This document shows positions 8,322 through 16,383 of a stretch of DNA of 64,000 nucleotides, piece after piece (position 1 is the stretch's first letter; every line of letters starts with the position of its first letter). The DNA comes from Woeseiaceae bacterium. Its GTDB lineage: Bacteria > Pseudomonadota > Gammaproteobacteria > Steroidobacterales > Woeseiaceae. The translations under genes and the position numbers were made by a program. The stretch lies in NCBI GenBank assembly GCA_028279985.1, contig JANQMR010000033.1, forward strand, positions 1 through 64,000, in the 5' to 3' direction. The notes under the pieces were generated by a model. That model was not told the origin of the DNA and made no database searches. It saw nothing but the letters and a program-made list of their open reading frames with translations.

Positions 8322-9076
8322 TGCAGGTATCCGGATCCGGCATCCTGATAACGGGCGGCGCCTCAGGCATCGGACTCGCTTGCGCGCAACAGCTCGCCGC
8401 CATGGGTGCTCGGATTCTGGTCGTCGACAACGACGTCGATGCGCTGGCAGAGTTGTCGACAGCCGGCGACGGTGAGCCGGGCATCGCGGCCCTGCGTTGC
8501 GACATCGGCGACGCCGCCGAGGTCGAGGCGCTCATGGCCGATGTCGCCGAGCGGTTCGGGGACATCGACGCGGTCGTCAACAACGCCGCGATTCTCCGCG
8601 ATCAGACGCTCGTCTCGCGTCTGGGCAAGCGCACCAAGAAGCATTCGGTCGAGGACTGGAACGCCACGCTTGCCGCCAATCTGACCGGTACCTTTCTGGT
8701 TGCGAGAGAGGCCGCGGCCGCTTGGGTGACGAAACGCCGGCCCGGCGTAATCATCAATACGTCATCCGTCGTGCGGACAGGTAACCCGGGCCAGAGCGCA
8801 TACGCTGCGACAAAGGCAGCCGTCGAGGCGCTCACGGTGACCTGGGCTCAGGAACTTGCGCCGTACAGGATTCGTGTCGCGGCGATTTCATACGGTTTCG
8901 CGGAGACGGGGATGACCCGTCGGATACCGCCATATTTTCTCGAGCGGATCAAGGCCCGTTCGCCGATCGGACGGTTCGCGACAGTGGAAGAACTCGCCGA
9001 GGGGTGCCGTTTCATCATCGAGAACGACTATTTCCTCGGACGAACGCTGGATCTCGACGGCGGGCTTCGATTCTGA
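8321..9076 (+). CDS. SDR-family oxidoreductase (3-oxoacyl/3-hydroxyacyl reductase-like)
   Basis: 251 residues. Glycine motif ITGGASGIGLA (about 9-19), NNAAIL (about 87-92), and the catalytic YAATKAA (Tyr about 163, Lys 167) are all present. It starts with GTG directly on the stop of the ACP gene, so coupling to the carrier protein is likely and a 3-oxoacyl-ACP or 3-hydroxyacyl reaction is a reasonable guess. An insertion-like segment VSRLGKRTKKHSVEDW after NNAAIL is also found in short-chain 3-hydroxyacyl dehydrogenases of this type. It ends the plus-strand run; the next gene is convergent. Confidence 0.82.
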   Translation: MQVSGSGILITGGASGIGLACAQQLAAMGARILVVDNDVDALAELSTAGDGEPGIAALRCDIGDAAEVEALMADVAERFGDIDAVVNNAAILRDQTLVSRLGKRTKKHSVEDWNATLAANLTGTFLVAREAAAAWVTKRRPGVIINTSSVVRTGNPGQSAYAATKAAVEALTVTWAQELAPYRIRVAAISYGFAETGMTRRIPPYFLERIKARSPIGRFATVEELAEGCRFIIENDYFLGRTLDLDGGLRF

Positions 9077-9209
9077 GTCTCTTCGATCGAGTACCGTCAG
9101 CGACCCAGCCGGCGCTGTCGTCACCTGTCCCTTGTCGCGCCCGGACTCAGGTGACTTGGGCGTCGCCGCCGGTACCTGCGCCTTCGGGTCTGAAACGTAG
9201 CCGCTCGAT

Positions 9210-10433
9210 TCAGAGCAGGATCTCCGCAGCCGGGTGATGCGAGAGAAAATTCTCCGGGCTGGCGGTCTTGCCGTAGGCGCCGGACTGAAGAACGGCAATC
9301 AACGCGCCTGCGTCCAGCCTGCTGATCGTGACGCGATCTCCCAGAACGTCGAGCGGCGTACACAGCGGCCCCACGATTGTGGTCGTTTCCTCCGGTTGCC
9401 GCCGTTCGACGGCCGCTATCGGGTAGTTTCTTCGGATGACCTGGCCGAGGTTGCCGGACGCCGACAGATGATGGTGCAGCCCGCCGTCGGCGATCGCGTA
9501 GCGCCGGCCGCGCGATTCCTTGACGTCGACGATGCGGCAGACGTAGACACCCGCTTCTCCGACCAGGTAGCGGCCGAGTTCCATGATCACCTCGGGATCG
9601 CCGAGCTTCTCCCCCAGTCGCTCTACGGCACACTCCGCCGCCTCGGCGACGGTCGCCAGCTCGAGCGGCCGGTCTTTTGCAAAATAGGGGATGCCCAGGC
9701 CTCCACCCAGGTTGACGGTTGCGACGTCGGAGTCGGATGCGGCCGCCAGGCCGAGCACCAGGTCGACCGTGCTGCCGATACATGCGGCGATACCCTCCGC
9801 GTGCAGGCTCTGCGACCAGGCGTAGACGTGGAAGCCCTTGAAGCACAGGTCGAGCGACTTCAGTTTCGCAAGCGCGGCCGGAACTTGTTCCGCATCGATG
9901 CCGAAAGGTGACGGCCGCCCGCCCATTTTCATGCCGGCGCTCTTGAGTTCGAACACCGGGTTCACGCGCAGCACGATATTGGGGCGCATCCCCAGCGAAT
10001 CTGCCAGTGCGGCGATACGCTGCATCTCGTTGACCGATTCGACGCTGATTGTGACGCCTGCTTCGATGGCTGCCTGGATCTCGAAATCCCGCTTGCCGGG
10101 TCCGGCAAAACTCACACGAGACCGGTCGACGACCGTTTCCAGCGCCGTATTCAGCTCTCCCGCCGAGGCGATGTCGAGTCCGTCCAGCAACTCCGCCATG
10201 TGCGCGACGACGGCCGGCATCGGGTTGGCCTTGATCGCGTAATAGATGTGCAATCGTGTCGGCAGCGTTGCCCTGAGTTCCTCGACACGTGCGGACATGC
10301 GTGCGCGGTCGTAGACGTAAAGGGGGGTCTGCCCGGCCTCGTCGACTACTTCGGTGAGCTTGCGCCCCGCCCACGTGAGAACGCCGTCCCGATACTGCAG
10401 GGATTGCAACGCCGAGTGTATCTGCGTGTTCAT
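9210..10433 (-). CDS. PLP-dependent decarboxylase, exosortase A system-associated type
   Basis: 407 residues of the ornithine/diaminopimelate decarboxylase type III fold (alanine-racemase-like barrel). The lysine that binds PLP sits in YYAIKANP (about 64-71) and the glycine-rich phosphate loop is VNLGGGLGIPYF. Towards the end GPLCTPLDVLGD and QSGAYGKTASPENFLSHH match the group found next to exosortase A genes (the TIGR03099-like family, from memory). The substrate is unknown. It lies 16 bases after the ligase gene in the same direction and both belong to the same conserved pair of the XrtA exopolysaccharide loci. Confidence 0.87.
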   Translation of the reverse strand: MNTQIHSALQSLQYRDGVLTWAGRKLTEVVDEAGQTPLYVYDRARMSARVEELRATLPTRLHIYYAIKANPMPAVVAHMAELLDGLDIASAGELNTALETVVDRSRVSFAGPGKRDFEIQAAIEAGVTISVESVNEMQRIAALADSLGMRPNIVLRVNPVFELKSAGMKMGGRPSPFGIDAEQVPAALAKLKSLDLCFKGFHVYAWSQSLHAEGIAACIGSTVDLVLGLAAASDSDVATVNLGGGLGIPYFAKDRPLELATVAEAAECAVERLGEKLGDPEVIMELGRYLVGEAGVYVCRIVDVKESRGRRYAIADGGLHHHLSASGNLGQVIRRNYPIAAVERRQPEETTTIVGPLCTPLDVLGDRVTISRLDAGALIAVLQSGAYGKTASPENFLSHHPAAEILL

Positions 10434-10449
10434 TGCTCAGCCGTTTCTC

Positions 10450-12048
10450 TCAGCCTTTTCCCTCGGCCGTTTCCGCGACCGAGATTTCCAGCATCGCGAC
10501 GATCTCCCGCCGGTCGATTTTTCCGTTCGGATTACAGGGAAGCGTTTTCAGAAAGATGACATCGCACGGGACCATGTAACTCGGGAGCGCCGCACGGCAG
10601 GCGGCGAGCAGGCGGTCCTGCGTATCCTTCCCGGCCCGTGTCGACTCGCAGACCAGGACGATCGCTTGTCCCAGCTCTGCATCGGGCATGCCGACTGCGG
10701 CACAGTTGTCGACCAGGCCCGTAGCATAGACGACTTCCTCGATTTCGGCAGGACTGATGCGGTAGCCCGAGGACTTGATCATGTCGTCTTTGCGGCCGAC
10801 GAAGTACAGATAACCCTGTTCGTCACGCACGACCGTATCGCCCGACCAGACCGCTATGTCGGGAACGGAACGGCCGTCCGGCTGGTTCGGCGCCGGGCGG
10901 AACCGTCTTGCGGTCGACTCCGGATCGTTCCAGTAGCCGAGCGAGACCAGCGCGCCGCGATGCACCAGCTCGCCGGGTTCGCCGGGTTCGCACAGGGTGC
11001 CGTTCTCGCGGACCACGAGGATCTCGGCGTTCGGTATCGCCTTGCCGATCGACGTCGGCCGTCGATCGAGTTCATCCGGAGACAAGAACGTCGAGCGAAA
11101 TGCTTCCGTGAGCCCGTACATCAGGAAGACGTCGGTTTTCGGCAGGCGCTCGCGCAGCGCGGCCAGCGTATTGCTGGGCATCGCACCGCCCGTGTTGGTG
11201 ACATAGCGCAGTGTGTCGATCACCGTCTCGGGCCACTCGAGTCTGGCGAGCTGTGTCCACAAAGTCGGCACGCCCGCCAGACCGGTAGCGCCATGACGTT
11301 CAGCCGCGTCGACGACGTCGCGTGCGAGCAGGTAGTCCGTCAGCACGACGCTCGCGCCCACCGAGAACGCCGTAGTGAGCTGGCTAAAGCCTACGTCGAA
11401 TGAAAACGGCAGCACGGCCAGTATGACATCGTCCGCCGTGTTGCCGAGATACCCCGCGACGCTGCTCGCCCCGGCAATCAAGTTCCGGTGCGAGAGAACG
11501 ACGCCCCGAGGTTTGCCGGTGCTTCCCGAGGTGTACAGGATTGCGGCGATGTCGACGTCGATTCTGCTGACGGCGGTCCGGTCGGGCGCACCGCCCGCGA
11601 TGAGCGAATGCCAGCTCACCGGGTCGAGACGTCGAGGCAGGCGAGCGGCTCTCCCAGCTTCGTCCAATACGACGACGGTATGCAGGTCTTTGCACGCCGC
11701 AATCGCTTCGGCAAGGTCCTGTGCCCTTGCTGGCGTGGTGATCAGGACCGATACGCTACAATCGTCGAGTATGTGCGCGACCTGCGTCTTTTTCAGCCTG
11801 GGATTCACCGGCACGAACACGGCGCCCGCATAACTGGCGCCGAAGTACGACAGGACGGCTTCGATACGCTTGTCCAGGTAAACCGCGATGCGGTCTCCCG
11901 GCTCGACACCTGCCGCCTTCAAGCCGGATGCAACTTGCTGCATCGCAGTCGCGAGAGTCGCGTAGTCGAGCGATTCTCGCCGCCTGACCAAGGCCGTCCG
12001 GTTTGGTGACGTAGCGGCGGAACGTAGGATGAGATCGTGCAACAACAT
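10450..12048 (-). CDS. AMP-forming acyl-CoA ligase, exosortase A system-associated type
   Basis: 532 residues from ATG 12048 (MLLHDLILRSAATSPNRTALV), the start that matches the family; a longer open frame upstream has no similarity pattern. Signatures: LYTSGSTGKPRGV, MYGLTEAFRSTFL, WSGDTVVRDEQGYLYFVGR followed by KDDMIKSSG, and the catalytic lysine region CNPNGKIDRR. The LTEAFRSTFL stretch and the partner PLP decarboxylase point to the exosortase A-associated ligase family (TIGR03098-like). It probably activates the carboxylate of an amino acid or acid for the polymer. First gene of a two-gene minus-strand operon, divergent from the GT2 gene. Confidence 0.87.
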   Translation of the reverse strand: MLLHDLILRSAATSPNRTALVRRRESLDYATLATAMQQVASGLKAAGVEPGDRIAVYLDKRIEAVLSYFGASYAGAVFVPVNPRLKKTQVAHILDDCSVSVLITTPARAQDLAEAIAACKDLHTVVVLDEAGRAARLPRRLDPVSWHSLIAGGAPDRTAVSRIDVDIAAILYTSGSTGKPRGVVLSHRNLIAGASSVAGYLGNTADDVILAVLPFSFDVGFSQLTTAFSVGASVVLTDYLLARDVVDAAERHGATGLAGVPTLWTQLARLEWPETVIDTLRYVTNTGGAMPSNTLAALRERLPKTDVFLMYGLTEAFRSTFLSPDELDRRPTSIGKAIPNAEILVVRENGTLCEPGEPGELVHRGALVSLGYWNDPESTARRFRPAPNQPDGRSVPDIAVWSGDTVVRDEQGYLYFVGRKDDMIKSSGYRISPAEIEEVVYATGLVDNCAAVGMPDAELGQAIVLVCESTRAGKDTQDRLLAACRAALPSYMVPCDVIFLKTLPCNPNGKIDRREIVAMLEISVAETAEGKG

Positions 12049-12155
12049 CGATCTGGGACGTCGATTCGAAACTTCCAACAAACAATAGTCTATCATTGAG
12101 TTCGGAGCGATCGCTTGACCGAGGTCGCAAATCCCCGCGGGATGCCGGCGGGATT

Positions 12156-12170
12156 TTGACATTGCGTCAA
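12156..12170. promoter_or_regulatory. Inverted repeat TTGAC-N5-GTCAA
   Basis: A perfect 5-base dyad, TTGACATTGCGTCAA, 12 bases upstream of the candidate sigma-54 promoter at 12183. It could be a site for a regulator, but it is closer to the promoter than usual enhancer sites, so the assignment is weak. Confidence 0.35.
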
Positions 12171-12182
12171 ACGCGTGTTATG

Positions 12183-12198
12183 TGGCACCCTCCCGGCA
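12183..12198 (+). promoter_or_regulatory. Candidate sigma-54 (-24/-12) promoter
   Basis: TGGCACCCTCCCGGCA has the invariant GG and GC with the correct spacing, and a full TGGCAC in the -24 box; the -12 box is CGGCA rather than TTGCA. It lies about 105 bases upstream of the GT2 glycosyltransferase ATG. A sigma-54 activator of the PrsR type is encoded at 42734. Confidence 0.5.
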
Positions 12199-12304
12199 CT
12201 CCTGGACCTCTGAGAAATCATCAATAACAAGTCGATTGGCAGACGTCGCCGGGCGCGGATGCGCCAGTATCCGTGGCGGTAACACTGCCCTTCCAAGCAC
12301 GGTA

Positions 12305-13231
12305 ATGAGTGAAACCAATACAGATGCGAAACTTGCCGGTGGCAGCCGCGTGCCGACGATATCGGTGGGCGTGCCTGTATATAACGGCGAGCAGTTCCTG
12401 TCGGAGACCATAGACTCGATCCTTGCCCAGACCTGCCGCGATTTCGAGTTGATTATCGTGGACAATGCGTCGGAAGACGCCACGGAAGCAATTTGCAGAG
12501 AATATGCCGACTGGGACGAGCGCATTCGCTATTTTCGGAATCCCGAGAACATCGGTGCGGCGAGGAATTTCAATCGGGCCTTCGAACTGGCACGAGGCGA
12601 GTTTTTCCGCTGGTCGAACGCCGACGATCTGCTCGAGCCGGAGTTGCATGAGGCGTGTCTGAAGGGCCTGATGGAGAACCCGGCTGCGGTGCTCTGTTAC
12701 GGAAAGACCGAGATCATCGACGAGTCGGGTTCGGTCGTCGAGCCCTACGACGACAACCTGCATCTGCCGTTCGACTCGGCTCGCGTCCGGTTCGCGACGT
12801 TCTTCGAACGAATCGGAATGGTGAACGCGATATACGGATTGATGCGTGCCGACGCGATGCGGCAGACCGGGCTGTTCGGGGATGCGACGCTCCCCGCTCC
12901 GGATGTCGGTTTCATGGCCGAATTGTCGATGCAGGGGCAGTTCATCGAGGTACCCAAAGTCCTGTTCAAACGCCGCATGCATGCCGAGGCGAGCAGCTAC
13001 GATCGTAGCAACGATGCGAAGATGCAGGTGTTCTGGCGCGCGCAAGCGAGCCCCTTCAAACTGCCGAAACTACGCCGTAATCTGCGCTATGTGCAACGCG
13101 CCTGGCGGACCGGGTTGGCCGTTCGGGAGAAGCTCGCGATCACCGCGTACATCTGCCGCAGGATCATCTGGCAGCGTCGTGCGATCCTCGCCGAGTTCAT
13201 CGACCTGCTGCGGCGACCGCGGTTTGGCTGA
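12305..13231 (+). CDS. Family 2 glycosyltransferase
   Basis: 308 residues from ATG 12305 (MSETNTDAKL), chosen because the family starts with VGVPVYNGEQFLSETIDSIL soon after. GT-A motifs: IIVDNASEDATEAICREYA, the long donor-site region NIGAARNFNRAFELARGEFFRWSNADD (DxD-equivalent NADD). No membrane segments are seen, so it acts at the inner face of the membrane, adding a sugar to a lipid-linked chain. The C-terminal basic stretch LRRNLRYVQRAWRTGLAVREK may bind the membrane. It stands alone behind a possible sigma-54 promoter and is followed by a sulfotransferase. Confidence 0.88.
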   Translation: MSETNTDAKLAGGSRVPTISVGVPVYNGEQFLSETIDSILAQTCRDFELIIVDNASEDATEAICREYADWDERIRYFRNPENIGAARNFNRAFELARGEFFRWSNADDLLEPELHEACLKGLMENPAAVLCYGKTEIIDESGSVVEPYDDNLHLPFDSARVRFATFFERIGMVNAIYGLMRADAMRQTGLFGDATLPAPDVGFMAELSMQGQFIEVPKVLFKRRMHAEASSYDRSNDAKMQVFWRAQASPFKLPKLRRNLRYVQRAWRTGLAVREKLAITAYICRRIIWQRRAILAEFIDLLRRPRFG

Positions 13232-13406
13232 CGTCATCGGTTACGACGACTTGCACGATCTACCTTACACGGTCTACCTCACACGATTTACAGAGGATGC
13301 TCCGGCATCCGAGTATCGGCGGTAGCAGGATGTGACCCTTGCGGTTGACTGCTTTCGCTGCTTGTGAATAAGCTTGCGGGCCTCGTCAACGGCCCGCGTG
13401 TCCAAG

Positions 13407-14306
13407 ATGTCTATCGTATCCGCTCTCAAGAAACCGCTCCGGCCGCTCAAGAAACCGATCTACGCGCTCGAGAAGGCGTATCGTGCCCGGTTGCCGGGGA
13501 AGCTCCGGATGCCCGATTTCGTGGGACTCGGCGCCGGTCAGGCCGGCAGCACCTGGCTCTTCGCACAACTGGAAAAGCGCCCGGACGTTTTTGTCGCCAG
13601 AAAAAAAGAGACACACTACTTTACCCGCAATTTCCACGAGTGGTCATTGGCGTACTACGCGTCGTTATTCGAGGAGGGCGGCGATCGCATCAGCGGTGAA
13701 ATCACTCCCGGTTACAACGTACTCCGGCCGGAACGCATCGAGTTCATGCACAAGATCATGCCGGACGTCCGGCTGATTCTCACGGTACGGAATCCGATCG
13801 AACGGTCGTGGTCCGCGGCGCGCCGCGTGATGTCGAAGCTGGCTGAACAGTGGGGCGTAAGCTTCGATCAGATCCCTGACGACGAGTTCTACGAATATTT
13901 CTCGAAGGAGTGGTTTTACCGACCCGAGCGGGGGATGGTGGGAGACGTCGTGCCGGGCTTGACGCAAGGTTATTACAGTCGGACGATCGACAACTGGACC
14001 CGCGTGTTTCCCGAGGAGCAACTGCTGGTCTGCTTCTTTGACGAGATGCGTAACGACCCGCAGGCTTATCTGAGACGCGTTTTACGTCACATCGGCGCAA
14101 ACGACGAAGTCGACTTGGATGCACCGTCGCTGCGAAAGAAAGTCAACTCCAATCCCGAACATGCGATGCCGCAGCGTTTCCACGAACATCTGGCGGAGAA
14201 GTACCGATCCGAGATCGAGGAGTTGGGTCAACGTTACGGCGAGCAGGTCGGCGGCTGGCAAGACTATCGCGGTTCGGGGTGCGGTTCGGGGTGCGGTTCC
14301 GGGTAG
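13407..14306 (+). CDS. PAPS-dependent sulfotransferase
   Basis: 299 residues from ATG 13407. The 5'-phosphosulfate loop is GLGAGQAGSTWLFAQL (about 38-53) and the 3'-phosphate site is LTVRNPIERSWSAARR (about 125-140). This matches the bacterial sulfotransferase family that modifies glycans or lipids; the enzyme would move sulfate from PAPS to a hydroxyl. In this locus a polysaccharide acceptor is likely. The C-terminus GSGCGSGCGSG is a 12-base tandem duplication (14271-14303) and is probably a dispensable tail. The gene is convergent with the flippase gene, with 26 bases between stops. Confidence 0.85.
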   Translation: MSIVSALKKPLRPLKKPIYALEKAYRARLPGKLRMPDFVGLGAGQAGSTWLFAQLEKRPDVFVARKKETHYFTRNFHEWSLAYYASLFEEGGDRISGEITPGYNVLRPERIEFMHKIMPDVRLILTVRNPIERSWSAARRVMSKLAEQWGVSFDQIPDDEFYEYFSKEWFYRPERGMVGDVVPGLTQGYYSRTIDNWTRVFPEEQLLVCFFDEMRNDPQAYLRRVLRHIGANDEVDLDAPSLRKKVNSNPEHAMPQRFHEHLAEKYRSEIEELGQRYGEQVGGWQDYRGSGCGSGCGSG

Positions 14307-14332
14307 GTCCGATTTTTGGCCGTCGACGGTTT

Positions 14333-15829
14333 TCAGGGGGTGGCGTTGGTGGTCTTTTGCCGCAGCTTGCCGGCGATTTCGGCTGCTTTCTCCAGCGCGT
14401 ACGACTCGGCGCCGCGAGGCCGTCCCGCCAGCCACCAGAGCAAGCCGATCGTCGTTATGTAAACGAATCCGCCCACCGCGATCTTGCAGATCAGGATCGC
14501 CGCCTCAGGCCAGGTCAGTAGCGGCGACAGGTAGGTGAGCGCGAGCGCCATCGCCGATGCGGCGAGGAGAGGCCGAATCGAGTTGGCAATCACCTCGGTC
14601 GGGCGCAGCGTCGGGATCCACGCAACGAGCATCCAGAGCAGTATCCAGAGCCCCACGCCGGCGACGGTCAGGCGCAGGATCGCCAGGCTGATCGCGCTCT
14701 CGCCGTAGAGAAAAGTCAAGGCGATCAGCGCAAACAAGACCACCTGAGCCCAGCCGAACAGCGCACTGGCGCGGACGCGGCCGACGACGATCAGCACCCA
14801 TCTGCCGCTCGTCGTCAGCGCCTGTACGATGTTCACGAGCGCCAGCACCTGGATGAAAGCGATGGCGGCATCCCATTTATCGCCGAGCAGGACGGGTACC
14901 GCCTCCGTCGCCACCAGCGCCAGACCAGAGGCGATGGGGACTGCGACCATCGTTTGCACGCCCTGGGCGAGCAGGAACAGCTTCTTGAGCTTGGTCATGT
15001 CGTCTTTGGTCTTGGCGAACGAGGGAAACAATGCGCGGTTTATGGGCGCGAGCAATTCGCCGGCCGGCAGCGACGATATCTCGTCCGCCAGCGTATACGC
15101 GCCCATCGTGGCAGTAGACGACCACTGGCCGACGAGGATTCGGTGCAGCTTCCGCTGGAAGTAAGTACCGATCCTATTGACCAGCATCCATTGCGAAACG
15201 TGAAAGATTTCGCCGAATTTCTTGAAACCGATTCGCGGCCGCATGGGATGGAAGATGTAACTCAAGACAACGCCGGACACGGTGCCCGTCAGCGTTCCGA
15301 TGACGAGTGCCCAGTAGTCCCTGAGTATCAATGCGGCAATCAGGGTCGCCGTAAAGCCGATGATGCGACGCAGGAATCGAAAACGGAATTCGGCGCCGAA
15401 CTGCATGTGCTTCTGGAAGTTGACGACGCCGATGTTCTCGAACCCTGCGAGCAGAACCGACAACGATAGCCATCGCATCACCGACTCGACGCGGGCGTCG
15501 TTGAAGTAGTCGGCCACGACCGGTGCGAGCAACAACAGGATCAACATCGAGACGACCGTTTGCAGCAGCCGCAACGTCCATGCCGAATCGTAGTGTTCCT
15601 GCGTTGCATTCTGGTTCTGAATGAGCGCAACGTGTACGCTGAAACCGAGCAGGACGTCCGCCAGCCCGACGGCGAGCGTAGCCATCGCGACGATCCCGTA
15701 GTCCTCCGGCATGAGTAGCCGGGCGAGGATCAGGATGCTGACGATGCCCAGGGCGCGGTCGGTCCACGACATCGAGACTGTCAGCAGCGTCGCGCCGAAT
15801 GTCGAGTAAGTGCGGTTCTTTGACTTCAA
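14333..15829 (-). CDS. Wzx/WzxC-type polysaccharide flippase (MOP superfamily)
   Basis: 498 residues with about 12-14 hydrophobic segments spread over the whole length, starting with WTDRALGIVSILILARLLMPEDYGIVAMA. The LxPEDYGxxAxA stretch and the later NFQKHMQF are typical of the lipopolysaccharide/exopolysaccharide flippases of the WzxC group. It would move lipid-linked repeat units across the inner membrane. The TTG start at 15829 has no good ribosome binding site, so the exact start is unsure. It is convergent with the sulfotransferase gene and shares the direction of no adjacent gene. Confidence 0.87.
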   Translation of the reverse strand: MKSKNRTYSTFGATLLTVSMSWTDRALGIVSILILARLLMPEDYGIVAMATLAVGLADVLLGFSVHVALIQNQNATQEHYDSAWTLRLLQTVVSMLILLLLAPVVADYFNDARVESVMRWLSLSVLLAGFENIGVVNFQKHMQFGAEFRFRFLRRIIGFTATLIAALILRDYWALVIGTLTGTVSGVVLSYIFHPMRPRIGFKKFGEIFHVSQWMLVNRIGTYFQRKLHRILVGQWSSTATMGAYTLADEISSLPAGELLAPINRALFPSFAKTKDDMTKLKKLFLLAQGVQTMVAVPIASGLALVATEAVPVLLGDKWDAAIAFIQVLALVNIVQALTTSGRWVLIVVGRVRASALFGWAQVVLFALIALTFLYGESAISLAILRLTVAGVGLWILLWMLVAWIPTLRPTEVIANSIRPLLAASAMALALTYLSPLLTWPEAAILICKIAVGGFVYITTIGLLWWLAGRPRGAESYALEKAAEIAGKLRQKTTNATP

Positions 15830-16383
15830 ACTTTGCGATCCGGATCAGAGTGCAATTGGCGTCCTGCCTGGATTGCGATCGTCGCTCCCGGTTCGAGGTT
15901 TCAAGACCGCCGCTCAGGTCGAAAGTACCAAGCCGCCGGCCCGAATACTACGGTCTTTGTCAGGGCCCAACTCGACGGCACGTCACAAAGTTGTCATACT
16001 GCTTTTGCTTGTAACGGGACCAACGGCCTCGAAGGCCGGCAGCAATTCCAGAAGCGATCTCAAGACACTGTTTCGGGAGAACTGAGTATACAGCCGAGAT
16101 GGGCACAGCCAAGGTGGTTTTCCACTGGCAGTCATATCAATTGGGCGTCCTGCAGTTCCTCCCGTCGTAGCATCGCTCACTCCCGCGGTATCGTACCTGG
16201 GAGCACAGAATTTTAGATCAGCTTAAATGGGGTGTTTTGAAGCCGATCGTAGTAATCTCAGCGTAGTAATCTCATCGTAGTAATCTCAGCGAATCCCGAA
16301 ACGCCATCTGTGCCTGCCCTACCCGGCAAGACACTCTTACTCAGTAAGGCCGCGGGCCGCACATCAATAGGTATCTCAGGCGA
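15830..16383. other. 554-base intergenic region
   Basis: No convincing gene. It holds a possible stem (CTCCC at 16180 and GGGAG at 16199) and a 14-base direct repeat at 16248-16289. It must carry the promoters of two divergent genes, but I see no strong consensus. Confidence 0.5.
16248..16289. repeat. 14-bp tandem repeat, three units
   Basis: CGTAGTAATCTCAG, CGTAGTAATCTCAT and CGTAGTAATCTCAG follow each other with no gap, about 95 bases before the next gene. Confidence 0.9.
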
